Origin: Anastatus disparis
Lineage: Eukaryota > Arthropoda > Insecta > Hymenoptera > Eupelmidae
Assembly (NCBI GenBank): GCA_017163975.1
Contig: JAFFSR010000016.1
Span: 439,501 to 503,500, forward strand
Length of the DNA stretch: 64,000 bases
Direction: 5' to 3'
The position numbers and the translations under genes were made by a program. Under the pieces are notes generated by a model. That model did no database searches, was not told the DNA's origin, and saw nothing but the letters and a program-made list of their open reading frames with translations. The first letter of the stretch is position 1; every line of letters begins with the position of its first letter. Shown piece by piece: positions 21,001 through 32,584 of this stretch.

Positions 21001-24000
21001 TAGCTAATAAAGTTAAATAATGTCATAAAGGAGTTTTTTTTTAATTATCAAATTTTCGTTTCGTTTCAAAAATAAACATTAATAGCAATTTTCCTTTTTA
21101 ATAGAAATATGAAATGTTTTATTTACAGAATATTAATGACTGGTTTTGATAGATCATAACTAGCGAAAATTTATGTAAGAAAACAAAACAACGGAAACTT
21201 TATTTTTCGAACATTCATTTTTACTAAATTTTACTCTTTCTATTTGATGACTTAAAATTTTATTTCACACGGTAATTGTCTCAGAAAAATAACTACATTA
21301 AATTTCTTCCAATAGTTTGCACTTTTCAACCGGATGCTCATATAACATTTCCAACTAAAAAAATATTGGATTACAAAACTGTCAAATTCCTTAATATTAA
21401 ATTAACAAAACTCGAAACCAAAAAGAATATCGTATAGACAACGTTGAAATTAATTTTTTTTTTGCTTTCTCACATACATCAGCATTTTTTTTTTGAAGCA
21501 CTGAAATATAACTCTTTTTAACCGTGAGTAAAATTTGCAAAAATTACAAATCTTTTTGTGCGCAATAAAAGAAACATAAATTTAATAAAATGAAGGAATC
21601 ATAATTTTTTTTCTCTAAACCAAAAGTTGCATTTTTTTTTTCTTTCATGCTAATATTTAAGCTTGCACACTTTGAAATGAGTAACTTTTTTTTTCGTAAT
21701 TGAATTAAAACTTAGTAATTAAAAATAACATAAGTATGCATATAATAAAATCAATCCGTAGTTAAGAAAACAATAGAAAGATTTATTGAATATTACACTA
21801 AAACTTAAGTAACGAGATAAATAATAATAGGTATCTTAAAAAAAAAACATAAAAGCATACAAACGACAAAAAAAAAACTAATCGTCTGAATTTTAAAATT
21901 TTTAATTAAAAGTTAAATAAAAAAAAAAACATTTTATATTTAAGATTTGTTTTTTATAAGGATAATATGCACATTTAACAGAGGGTAGGGGGGCATAATT
22001 AGAAAAACTTCTTAAGCGCCTGGCTGGAAGTATCAGGTTGAGAAGGGTTGTGTTCTGTATATAGTGCACGATATGCAGCACTAGAAACCAATTTTCGATT
22101 ATAGTCCATTTTCGGGGAAATACGTGAATAAAAATAAAAATGATATGAATATATAGGCAAATGAAAAAGTTTGAAAAATGCCACCATAATTGAAATAGAA
22201 TGAATAATAAAATTAAAAGGGGAATTAGAATTAAGTGATGCAGTAATTCTATAAAAAAGTAAAAGGTGACATCGTCATATGTCACCACTGCATTGATGAG
22301 CCCAGGATTCATAGATTATTGTAAAAGATGACAATTAAAAATCTAGAATATAGAAGGACTATCAAGAATCATTAAACGAAGATGAAAAGAAAACATATAT
22401 GATTTTTAGCTAAACAGATGGTTTAGCAACTGCGGAATTTAATAAGTTGAGATGCAACTTATAAATTCATTAAAAGGGGGGACACTGCAGTGATTTTACG
22501 CGATTAAAAAAAAATGAAATAATACAAGAAAAATGATGTAAAATAAATGATGAAATAATATTGATGAATATTAGAATAATCGAATAAATTTAGTAATATG
22601 CATATTATCTAAAATATTCCAAAATGTAATATTGAAATAAATTTTTATTAAACGAATTAATAATTTAAAAAAAAAAAAGTATAAGGCAGTCACTTAAGTT
22701 AAAAAAAAAAGAAGGGGGAAAATATCAAGTATAACAAAAAGTCGGAGAAGTATCCCCACCTTTTAAAACATATACTAATGTAGCGACGCGTTAAAAGAAG
22801 GGAGCATCGTAATAAATTCTCTTAGCAACAAATAAATATAATTTTCTTTTAAACCGCCTTATGGGTATAAAATTGGTAGTAGCTATTGTCGCGCACACAG
22901 TCTGAATATTGACATCATTTGATGAGCATCGTTAGTTACTTTAAAATAATTTTAACATTTTTGAATACTTAAAGTTTAAGTGGCAAAGCAGCAACTAGAT
23001 TCGGCAGTCTAAATTTTTCTATTATTAAGGTAAAATATAACTGTTACACATAATATTTCAAAGAATTTTAATTATTTTCATTCGGTTTAATATTTTGAAT
23101 TAATAAAAATAAAATTTCAAAACGAAATAAATAAATATTTTTTTGAAAATTTTACTTTATTTTTTTTTATATAATCTTGAAAACTTCTATGTAAAATTTA
23201 ATTGAAAATTTTTTTTTTGAAAAGAATGTTTTGTTAATTTTGAATATTTATTAAAAATATTTCTGCTTCATTCTAATTATATTTGTTTAAAATTAAATAT
23301 ACATCCAATTATTTGCAAGGCAAATTAGAATTAATTACAATTATTCAAATCGTTAATAATCATCTAAAATCATTACAATCATAATCAAAAATTTTTTTTT
23401 AAAAAGTTTTTTACGTTTAAATTTTATTTTTATTATCATAAAGTATTCTGGACAATAATTTTATTTTTAAAGATGGTATGTTGTATTAAAATTTTAAATT
23501 ATATTTACTATTTCTTTTTGATTTTCATAAAAAAAATTTTTAAATCAAGTTAATTAATAGAATAAATTTTATCTACTTTTTAATTCTTTTCTATTTTAAC
23601 AAAAAAATTTTAATTAGTATCATAGTAAAAATTCAAATAATCATTTAAAAAGTTATTGATTTGGCTTTGCACTTTGAAATACGCAGTTTTGATTTAAAAT
23701 TTTTACAATAAATTTTTTCCGAAATAATTTCTTTTTGTGTACTAGTGAATACTAGAACAAGGATTAATATTAAATACTGAATTTTTTTTAAAAAAAAAAA
23801 AAAGCCTAATAGAGAAAACATTTTTCTTTAATTATAATTGAATAATGTAAATTATAATTGAATTTTGAAAAATTTATATACTAATTATTAAAAATATAAA
23901 AATAAATTACGAAACTTCAGTTTTTAATAGTTTAGAAATCGCCGGGACGACGATTTTTTTTTAAGTAAGGGGGGGATATCATTCAGAAATATTGGTAGCT

Positions 24001-24165
24001 GTTAGATAATTACAGGTGTTAAATAAAGATATAATAGAATAAAGATAGGCACTTTCAGTAATAGCAAGTTTTAAATATCATACTGTGACTAAACATATTA
24101 TCAATCAAACTGACTACTAGGACGTATTATTGAATTATCATACAGACGAACCATTGTAAAAAAAA
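18067..24165 (+). other. 6.1-kb untranslated leader of the inner element
   Basis: AT-rich DNA without convincing genes. GC-richer islands lie at about 18100-18180, 19755-19860 and 20560-20650 and could fold. Three G-runs that look like polypurine tracts stand out: AAAAGGGGGG at about 18295, AAAAGGGGGG at about 22474 and AAGTAAGGGGGGG at about 23963. They could mark old nested LTR borders or internal priming sites, but I could not pair any of them with a repeated LTR. The minus-strand open stretch 21902-22312 encodes a low-complexity hydrophobic peptide and is judged chance. Confidence 0.6.
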
Positions 24166-25527
24166 ATGGTGAACGAAGTAGAGGAAAATAATGGATCTGT
24201 TGCAATGATGACAGCACTGGCTAGCAGCTTCGCGCTGCAAAGCGCTATAACGGGACTAAGAAATTTTAACGGTCATAATATGCCGTTGAAAGATTTCATA
24301 CAAGATATAAGAAACGGAAAAGCGCAGATTCCAGAAGGACAGGAAGTACAATATGTAAGGGCATTGTTGGGAAAGTTGCAAGGAAGCGCCCGAGACTGCA
24401 CCTATGGCCACTCATTTGAAACGGTGGAAAATTTAATAAAGCACTTGAAGACTAGGTTCGCTCCAGGAAAAAACTATACATATTATTCGACTAAAATAAA
24501 TGAAATAAGAATGAGACAGGGAGAAACCGCGGGGGATTTCTTCGATCGACTTAATATTTTGTTAAGCGGTGCAAAGCATTCTTTAGAAGAAGCTAACCCC
24601 GCGATAACACCAGCACAGCTTAATTTCATGATTGCACCTTTGAAAATGACAGCTAAAGATATGTTTATCAAGGGCCTACCTGCCGACATAGCAGTACAAG
24701 TGGATAATAGCAAGCCACAAGATTTGCAAGCTGCTTACGAAGAAGCAGTTAGAATAGAAACTAGGATGGACTCGAACATCATACCTGACACTCGCTACAA
24801 GTTTAACCCACAACTGCGTAATCCTGATTGGGAAAGGACTGAATACTCAGCTGCTAACTATGCCAAGAGAAATCCCAACAACTGGCGCAGGCCACAGGAT
24901 AATAGACTATTTAATATAGGATACTTGGATCAGAGACAAGCAGGAAGAGCTGACATGCAGCAGCCATATCATCCAAATTATGCGAGAAATAATTATATGC
25001 AAACAAGCCATTATTTTGTACCTATGCAACGGCAAAACCAAGAGTATACTTCCTTTCAATACCACCAGCGTAGACCTCAATATGGAAGTTATTCTGACTC
25101 AGGATATAGAAATCGAAATAATCAACTATTCCAGGACCAAAGACTGTTTAATCCATATCAACTCCAAGGTGACGGATATCAAAATCAAAGACCAGCTTAC
25201 CGTGACAACAATTATTCTCGTAGAAATGCCTATCAACCAGTAGGTGGAAACGCGCAGAGATATCATGTTTCAAACAATTATCAAGATGTCGACAATTTAA
25301 ACTCGAATGCGGCTCGTCACGGGCAGGAGTTGACGAGTCAAAACAACTCGAATTACATCCAACCTGCATCAAGAATGAACAATTCCCAAGTAGCACAGGG
25401 ACAAGTGACTCAACCCATGGGAGCAGTACCAAAGACGAGAGCACCAGTGCTGATGCTATCGCAAACACCAACTTATATCAAGGACTTGGAAACGCAGAAT
25501 CCTGCGATGATGAGCCCACCTCAATAA
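24166..25527 (+). CDS. gag: Gag of the inner element, without zinc knuckles (453 aa)
   Basis: The ORF starts at ATG 24166 (MVNEVEENN) and ends at TAA 25525-25527. Residues 20-200 have capsid-like character (GLRNFNGHNMPLKDFIQDI, then LLGKLQGSARDC, LIKHLKTRFAPG and EIRMRQGETAGDFFDRL), as in gypsy Gags. From about residue 205 the protein is rich in N, Q, Y and R with repeated RN, NYxR and YQ words and no CCHC motif at all. Such a tail could bind RNA through arginine and aromatic residues and is prion-like in composition. Pol lies in the -1 frame and is already open for at least 80 nt before the Gag stop, which suggests frameshifting. Intact in this copy. Confidence 0.9.
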   Translation: MVNEVEENNGSVAMMTALASSFALQSAITGLRNFNGHNMPLKDFIQDIRNGKAQIPEGQEVQYVRALLGKLQGSARDCTYGHSFETVENLIKHLKTRFAPGKNYTYYSTKINEIRMRQGETAGDFFDRLNILLSGAKHSLEEANPAITPAQLNFMIAPLKMTAKDMFIKGLPADIAVQVDNSKPQDLQAAYEEAVRIETRMDSNIIPDTRYKFNPQLRNPDWERTEYSAANYAKRNPNNWRRPQDNRLFNIGYLDQRQAGRADMQQPYHPNYARNNYMQTSHYFVPMQRQNQEYTSFQYHQRRPQYGSYSDSGYRNRNNQLFQDQRLFNPYQLQGDGYQNQRPAYRDNNYSRRNAYQPVGGNAQRYHVSNNYQDVDNLNSNAARHGQELTSQNNSNYIQPASRMNNSQVAQGQVTQPMGAVPKTRAPVLMLSQTPTYIKDLETQNPAMMSPPQ

Positions 25528-25529
25528 GG

Positions 25530-27623
25530 TTGTATATTCCAGAAGGCAAATCACCATGGATGACATTCATGATAGATAACGGAGCCGCAGTAAACATTGT
25601 TAAATTTAACGCTATAAAATCTGAACTAGAGTTTGATCCTACAGGAAGTACAGAACTTAGCGGCATCACTAACGAAGTTATTAAGACTTATGGAACCATA
25701 TGGTTACATGTTCGTGGTAAGCCTGTAAAATTCCATCTAGTAGACCGCACTTTTCCTATTGAACAAGACGGAATGCTGGGACGACGGTACTTGAAGCAGG
25801 AAGAAGCCGTTATATCCTACTATAACCAGGCTCTCATGATAGCAGGGGATGTCATGAACCCTATACCATTTTTGGAATATAACAAAAGTACAGACACAGA
25901 CCAAGCGGTTCAAGGAAGCAGTGTAGATAATGACATAAATTATAATGATACAGCTACATGCGCAGATGCACTAGAAGATTTTCCAGACACCTATCTAATC
26001 AAAGGAAGATCTAAACAGATTTTGGAAATTAAGTTAAAACCAACTAACTTGACAGATGGATACTTACCAAAGATCGATGTAAATGACCCAAGAATACTAA
26101 TAGGAGAAGGTTTAGTGACTAACCACAATGGAAAATGCAAAGTCATGGCCATCAACACTCATGACAAGGACGTCACATTAAACATACCTCGTTGCGAGTT
26201 AATGGCTTTTGAATATGTAAATCCAGAATTTTACCACGAGTCATCGTCGGATAGTGAAGCGCCAAGAATAGACGACACCTACTTACGATGCCAAAAGTTA
26301 CTTAGCATTTTAAGTATGGACCACATGAACGAAGAAGAGAAAGAACATGTAAAAGATTTAATCTCAGACTATAATGACGTTTTTCTACTACCGGGAGATT
26401 TGCTACCTGCAACACATGTAACTGAGCATAGGATACCCACAACCAATGACATTCCAATAAATACTAAACAGTATAGGCATCCGCCTATTCATAAACAGGT
26501 GATAAAGGACGAAGTAGCCAAGAAACTTAAGAATGGGATTATAGAACCATCTTGTTCACCTTCAAGTAACCCAGTTATCATTGTACCAAAAAAACCAGAT
26601 AAATATGGTAACCCACGCTGGCGGATGGTAATAGACTTTAGAAATTTAAATGCAAAGACTATAGGAGACGCTTACCCACTACCTAATATAACAGATATTC
26701 TCGACCAATTAGGAGGAGCAGTATATTTTTCAGTATTCGACCTCGCTAGTGGATATCAGCAATTGCCATTACGTGTAGAAGACAGATGGAAAAGTGCTTT
26801 CACCACTCCTCACGGACACTACCAATATACGCGTCTTCCTGAAGGCCTAAAGGGGGCGCCATCAACGTTTCAGCGAATGATGGACCATGTCCTTATGGGA
26901 CTACAGAACACCGAGATGTTGGTGTATCTGGATGACACTATAATTTACTCGAAAGATCTACATGAACATGATCGAAAAACTCGTAAATTTTTCGATCGAC
27001 TGCGTAGCGCAAGATTAGTTTTGCAGCCTGAAAAGGTCGAGTTTCTAAGGAAGGAGGTAACCTTCTTAGGACATATAATCAGCGAGCAAGGAATACAACC
27101 AGATCCAGGAAAGATAAAAGCAGTAGTTGAATTTCCTACACCCAAGACGCCAAAGAACATAAGACAATTTGTAGGACTAGCTGGGTACTATAGGCGTTTT
27201 ATTAAAGACTTCTCAAAAGTAGCAAAACCTTTGACTGATTTGCTAAAGAATGACCAACCATATGAATGGGGACCAGCGCAGGAAGAGAGTTTTCAAAAAC
27301 TAAAACAGCACTTGGTGCAAGCACCAATACTTATCTTTCCTGATTTTGAGAAACAGTTTACTTTAACCACCGACGCTTCTGACTACGCCATTGGATCAGT
27401 GCTAAGCCAAGAAAAGGACGGATTCGACCACCCAGTAGCCTTTCTATCACGATTACTAAATAAGGCTGAAAGAAACTATTGTACCACCGATAAGGAGTGC
27501 TTAGCTGCCCTATATTCAATGCACCACTTCCGACCCTACTTATTATGTAGAGAATTCATATTACAAGCAGACCATGAGCCTTTGAACTGGATGCATAACA
27601 GGAAAGACCGGGACAACGATTGA
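25530..27623 (+). pseudogene. pol: Pol of the inner element, part 1: protease, RT, RNase H
   Basis: The frame is open from within the gag overlap and has no ATG of its own. The protease has MIDNGAAVNIV as its active-site loop, with N where D-T-G or D-S-G is usual, and QDGMLGRRYL near its end. RT spans about 26380-27100, with WRMVIDFRNLNAKT, FDLASGYQQ, LPEGLKGAPSTF and the catalytic LVYLDDTIIYS. RNase H follows (TTDASDYAIGS, DKECLAALYSM and QADHEPLN). Frame is lost at about 27600-27623, and the rest of the domain continues at 27632 in another frame. Domain content is complete; this frameshift and the next make the copy non-functional unless bypassed. Confidence 0.9.
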
Positions 27624-27631
27624 TGTGATGG

Positions 27632-27976
27632 ATGATGAAATTCACCGACTATCCATATAAGTTCAAATATAAGCCTGGCAAATTAAACATTAATGCAGAC
27701 GCATTAAGCCGAAACCCAGTGGAAGAGCCTACAGAAAAAGAACTTAATGAAAACTTGCCAAGACTCAGGGTATTGGTTCTAGGAACTAAGGGTACTTCTG
27801 TTCTCGAGAAAGGTCCAGGTGATCAAGGAAATCCAGAAGCACCACCCGAAATAAGAGATAATGTACCAAGTACTTCTCAGAGACCACTCACCGCAGATCC
27901 GACTATACCACCTACATCAGGAACTTCTAAACGAGGCCGACCTCCAGGCTCAAAGACTAAAAAAAGAGAGTCCTAA
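27632..27976 (+). pseudogene. pol: Pol of the inner element, part 2: RNase H tail and AT-hook
   Basis: The piece starts with the end of RNase H (KYKPGKLNINADALSRNP) and runs into a proline- and charge-rich linker. Near its end the peptide KRGRPPGSKTKK (27929-27964) is a textbook AT-hook, a minor-groove binding motif for AT-rich DNA. The frame ends at 27976. The neighbouring frame takes over in the same region with no loss of protein character, so there is one small indel, most likely in the run of A at 27959-27965. The AT-hook could help pre-integration complexes bind AT-rich chromatin; this is inference. Confidence 0.8.
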
Positions 27977-30900
27977 ATTGGATCATAGTGTGATTGCACA
28001 ACGAACCAGATCTCGGATCACACCAGCCACGACTAACATCAAACCAAAACCTACTTATGCCAAAAGACCTGTTTACAGAGATACAGTGGCAAGTAGAGCG
28101 CGTAAAGTAGTTTCTGAAAAAACTAAGACTGGAAGTTCTTCAAGAACTAGCAGTGATCTATCAAGCACCGATGAAGGGACTGGATCAAAAACTAAGAGTT
28201 TGAGGACAAAACTCAGAACCCATAGACAATCATTGCCATTGCAGTCACCTTCTGAGTCAGAAAGTGATTTAGGTACTCGAAAGCAAGATGAAAAATTGCC
28301 ACTTGTCGATCCCAGACGGAGTGGATTGCGAACATTAGAAACCACTGAGTCAGAAATGTCGGAGACTAGTGAAGAACTAGTCGAACAAATAGAACCTGTT
28401 AATCAGCCTCAAGTATCCAATATAGATGACCATGTTATTGACTTAAGCGCAGTACCACTCAGTGAAACGGGAGAAGGTTCTGACAGTAACTTACCTGACC
28501 AAGGAGATAATGAAGCATCCGTGGTTTATTCAAACTTCATCTCAGAAGATGAATTATTTTTAACTGATGAACCAAGACAAACAATTACAAGACCACTAGG
28601 CAGCTTGCTATCTTCAACGGGAATAGACGATTCCATGGGCAACCTTCAGAAATCTCACCAAAAATCTGATTTTTCCTGTCATGAATCACAACATAACAAG
28701 GAGCTCACTCCACAGCATCGACGCCAAATAAGACGTGATGTTGACAGAGTTTACAAGAAGTTAGAAGGCAGTTTACGAGATCACTGGTATAATACGGGCG
28801 ATTGGGTGTTTTTGGAGAAGCTAGACGACTCACCGACAAAACCAATGCCTGATTATTTTTCTGATGGTGATGAAGTTTCGATGTCACATCGAATGGAATT
28901 AGACGAAAAAGCCAAACGTTTAGGCATTTATGAACCATCAAAAGTACAAAGAAAAGAGCTTGCGCCATTGAATAGATGTAGCAGCGAACCTTTCTTAAAT
29001 AAAGAATCACCAATCAAACCAACGACAGCAGAGCAACAGCAGGACCAGATAATCACTGCTCCTAGAAAAGAAACCCCTAAACGACATGATGCAATTGAAC
29101 CTAGTAGGGAACAAGCTAATCATCTCTTAGGGGCGACAACGAGTATCATAGCTCAACGTTTAACAGACGCAGAGAGTGAGGTAGAAAGAGAACAGCAAGC
29201 TGGGACAGATGCTGACACGGAGGAATGCTATGACTCCATAATTAACGTACCAAAATATCGAGCAATTTCGGTAACCCCAAGTATAATAACGCAACCTCCA
29301 GCGCAATCTAGCACTCCCAAAACTGTTAAGAAAAGTGTACGATTCCCAGATTTAGAAACCATTCCAGAGAAGGACAACTCAGACGAGGCCATTGACATAA
29401 ATTTTACGAAGGAACCCAATGATTCTATAACTCTTCTTCAGCCATTGATTGACATACTACCTTGGAGAAACCTAGGCAATGAACAATTTATAGAATCTGA
29501 ACCTTCTACATCAGACGAAGAAAAGCAAAAGACCGTTAAAAATGTAATTTCTTCACGGCATTGTCTAACATATAAAGCAGACAACTTATTGCATTTCATG
29601 ACTTGCGACTGCGATAAGCATGACCCCATCACATCCTTGCTTAGTGACATTAATGCAATTAGTTTGATGGATATGAAACAATCAAAACCACAGGTTGGAC
29701 AAATATTGGTAACTCCTTACAGGAAGTATCATGTAATGACAGTAATTCTGAAAAATAAACACCATGATTCATTGGACACAGAGTTACTCAAACAAACTTT
29801 AAATAGACTGAAGTTACTTCTACTTAACAGAAATATACACACTATAAGAGTGTCTAGACACAGTAAGCTTACAGAAAATCTAGAGCCTGGGACTTTAATA
29901 AATCTACTAAGACATGAATTTAACGGAACGGACGTACAAATAACTCTATGCTACGGAAAGACCGAGTACTTAAGTGAAGACGAAAGAAGAGATGTACTGA
30001 CTAACTTACATACTAGTCTAATTGGAGGACATAAGGGTGTAAATCAAACTTATGCCAAGGTTCGAGAAAGGTACTATTGGCCGGGAATGAGAAATGACGT
30101 TCTAAACTTCATTAGAGACTGTTCCACCTGCCAGGAAAGAAAAATTGACAGAATCACAAGAAGAGCGCCGATGGTTGTTACTGACACACCAATCGAAAGT
30201 TTCGATAAAGTATCAATAGACACCGTGGGAAAATTGAGAATGACGCCATCGGGCCATTGCCACTTGCTAACTATGCAATGCCATTTAACCAAATTTGTCA
30301 TAGTGACTCCATTACGAAATCTAAGAGCGACTACCATAGCTGATGCTCTAGCGAGACACTTGATCTGCCAATTCGGAGCTCCTCGAGCCATACTTTCGGA
30401 TAGAGGAACCAGTTTTATGTCAAAAATAATAGGAATGCTGCTAAAAATATTCAAGATAGCCCAGTTACATTCCTCAGGATATCGACCACAAACGACAGGT
30501 GCACTAGAACGTAGTCATGCTCCATTGGTAGACTTTATAAGGACATACTCCGATCAACATGATGATTGGGATCAACTAGCTCCTTTTGCCGCTTTTACTT
30601 ACAACACTAGTGTACATTCGGCTACAGGATATACTCCTTTTGAACTAGTGTATGGCAGACTTGCTCGATTCCCTCTTCACATACCCAAAGAGGAACGCCT
30701 GGCTACCTATAACCAATATTTACGAGACTTGATTACTAGACTACACGAGATGAAAATGGACGCTGGACATAAACTCATCAAGACCAAAACTAGAACTAAA
30801 GACTACTATGACAAACGTGTGAAGGAATTTAAACCCATTGAAGGAAACTATGCTTATGTTAAAAATGAACCTCGAAGATCAAAGTTTGACGCTTACTATT

Positions 30901-31022
30901 TAAAACCTTTAAAAATAGTAAAAACACTCGGGCATAATAATGTTTTGTTAGAATTGCCGAACGGAAAATTAATGTGTAAACACGTGGACAAATTAAAAGC
31001 CGCGACTAGGGAATTTGATTAA
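27966..31022 (+). pseudogene. pol: Pol of the inner element, part 3: long linker, macrodomain-like segment, integrase
   Basis: About 1,000 codons are open to TAA 31020-31022. From 27966 to about 29550 is a disordered region rich in S, E, D, T and P with no known domain (about 520 residues), unusual between RNase H and integrase. Then about 29557-29960 resembles a macrodomain fold: a strand with DNLLHFMTCDCDKH, a helix, YHVMTVILKNKHH, helix LNRLKLLLLNRNIHTIRVSR and the strand DVQITLCYG. Integrase follows: zinc domain HTSLIGGHKG to CSTCQERK, catalytic D in SIDTVG, D in LSDRGTSF and E in ALERSH. The C-terminal domain ends with KLMCKHVDKLK. The integrase is intact. Confidence 0.88.
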
Positions 31023-31485
31023 TGATCATACTGTTTCAGAAACTCAATTTCCATTTATTGCAAGGACCAAGTGATATATACGGAAAACTGACAGCTGTAA
31101 CCTCATATTTAAAAAAAATTATTACTAACCTATTTTTTTATATATAGCCATTGTCTGTCATGCAGGTAGACTAATGTACTTAAGTAAATACCAAGAAGGA
31201 AAAAAAAAAGGGGTTTAAACTGACCATCCGACCTTTCTTAATAATTACTTGACTTTTACAAATAAAAATTTGTACCAGACTCTACTCAACTTTATAGACT
31301 GCATTAACTAATGCACCTTTAACCCACCAACACCTTAATCAGCTGTGACAGTTTTAGACATACTAAACTCTACTAGACTATGTCAAAATGACTCAATGGA
31401 ATTCCTCGGCCGAGGTATAGTTTCAACAATAGATAATTGGGAAATCGTAAACCAAAATCTTAATAAAACTGCATATTCCTTCTTT

Positions 31486-31521
<36 letters not shown>

Positions 31522-32573
31522 CAGAACACAAAATTTGAATTCCACCATATAGTTGGAATTAACTTGTGATTAAAGGTTGAGTGCGCACCCAGTTGCCGCC
31601 TCCCTACAAGATTGTTTAAGCGTTGAAACTACTGACAATAAACTTGCATTTGACTTTTATTTTGACTTTATGACTTATTATCCCATTTACCATCCATGAC
31701 CTTTTTAATTAACTATATAATCGACTGAACTGATGACTAACGAGGACAAATAAGCAGTTAGCGTTATCACAGAAATACCGACCTTATTTCCATTCCAATC
31801 TCAATTTTTAAGAAAAAAAATAATAAGAGTGTGTGACCAAATAGTGAATGATAGCATTGATAACCTACCAGGCTACCAACCCTGGTTAATCATGGATCCT
31901 AACTTATGCTTAGATCATAGAGTAAAAACCACAAAACTTGTACATAAAAAGGGTGGTATACTAACTGTCAAGCTTAATTTACCTTAGCACTAACACTGCA
32001 AGCTTAAACCAATTAACCCTTATCCGACTGTTCCTGCTCACCAAGCATGAGAAGGGACACATTTCCATTAAAAATACAATATCTGTAACCAGCAATTTCT
32101 ACTGTTTTAGATATCATCTTAACGACAAATTAGATCACTACTTGACGAAATACAGGCTCGTGCTAAATTCTTTATTTGTAGACCTATAACCAGGATGGAT
32201 ACCAAAACGAAACGTTCGACCAAAAGAACTACCATCTATTTAAATTTGGGGCAACGATAAAAACAAAAATCAACCTACCTGTAGGGGAGCAAACGGAAGA
32301 GGACCCCGCTCCTCCTACGAAGACCGATGAACAATCAACTACATCGAAGATCTTCAACAGTCAGCACAAACAAAGAAAATTAAAAATTAAAAATTAATTT
32401 TTGTTTCTATTTTCTTGAACATTGTCTCTCATTTATTTCATTATTAATTCAGTACTTATTGTATTTCAATTCTTTTACTATTGTAAATTGTTTCCATTGT
32501 TTACAGGCCCTTTTGTATGGCGCTTCTATGCTTTGATGGATGGTTCGCGACTGTCAGAGACGACAGTTATTCT
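31023..32573 (+). other. Spacer between inner pol and 3' LTR
   Basis: About 1.55 kb without a gene. It holds an uninterrupted run of about 30 A (31490-31519). An intron-like CATTGTTTACAG acceptor is at about 32495-32506. Envelope genes often occupy this position; no glycoprotein-like frame was found in any frame. The short open stretch at 32422-32607 runs into the LTR and is judged chance. Confidence 0.6.
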
Positions 32574-32584
32574 AAGTAAGGGGG
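32574..32584 (+). promoter_or_regulatory. Polypurine tract of the inner element
   Basis: AAGTAAGGGGG lies directly before the TGTTAAG start of the 3' LTR, the standard position of the plus-strand primer. Confidence 0.85.

Noticed and set aside
21902..22312. 136-codon minus-strand hydrophobic frame in the inner leader
   Set aside because: Low-complexity F/I/L peptide from A-rich DNA on the other strand, no domain, no partner gene.
31023..32573. Decayed env gene in the inner element
   Set aside because: The position would fit, but no frame shows signal peptide, cysteine pattern or membrane anchor.
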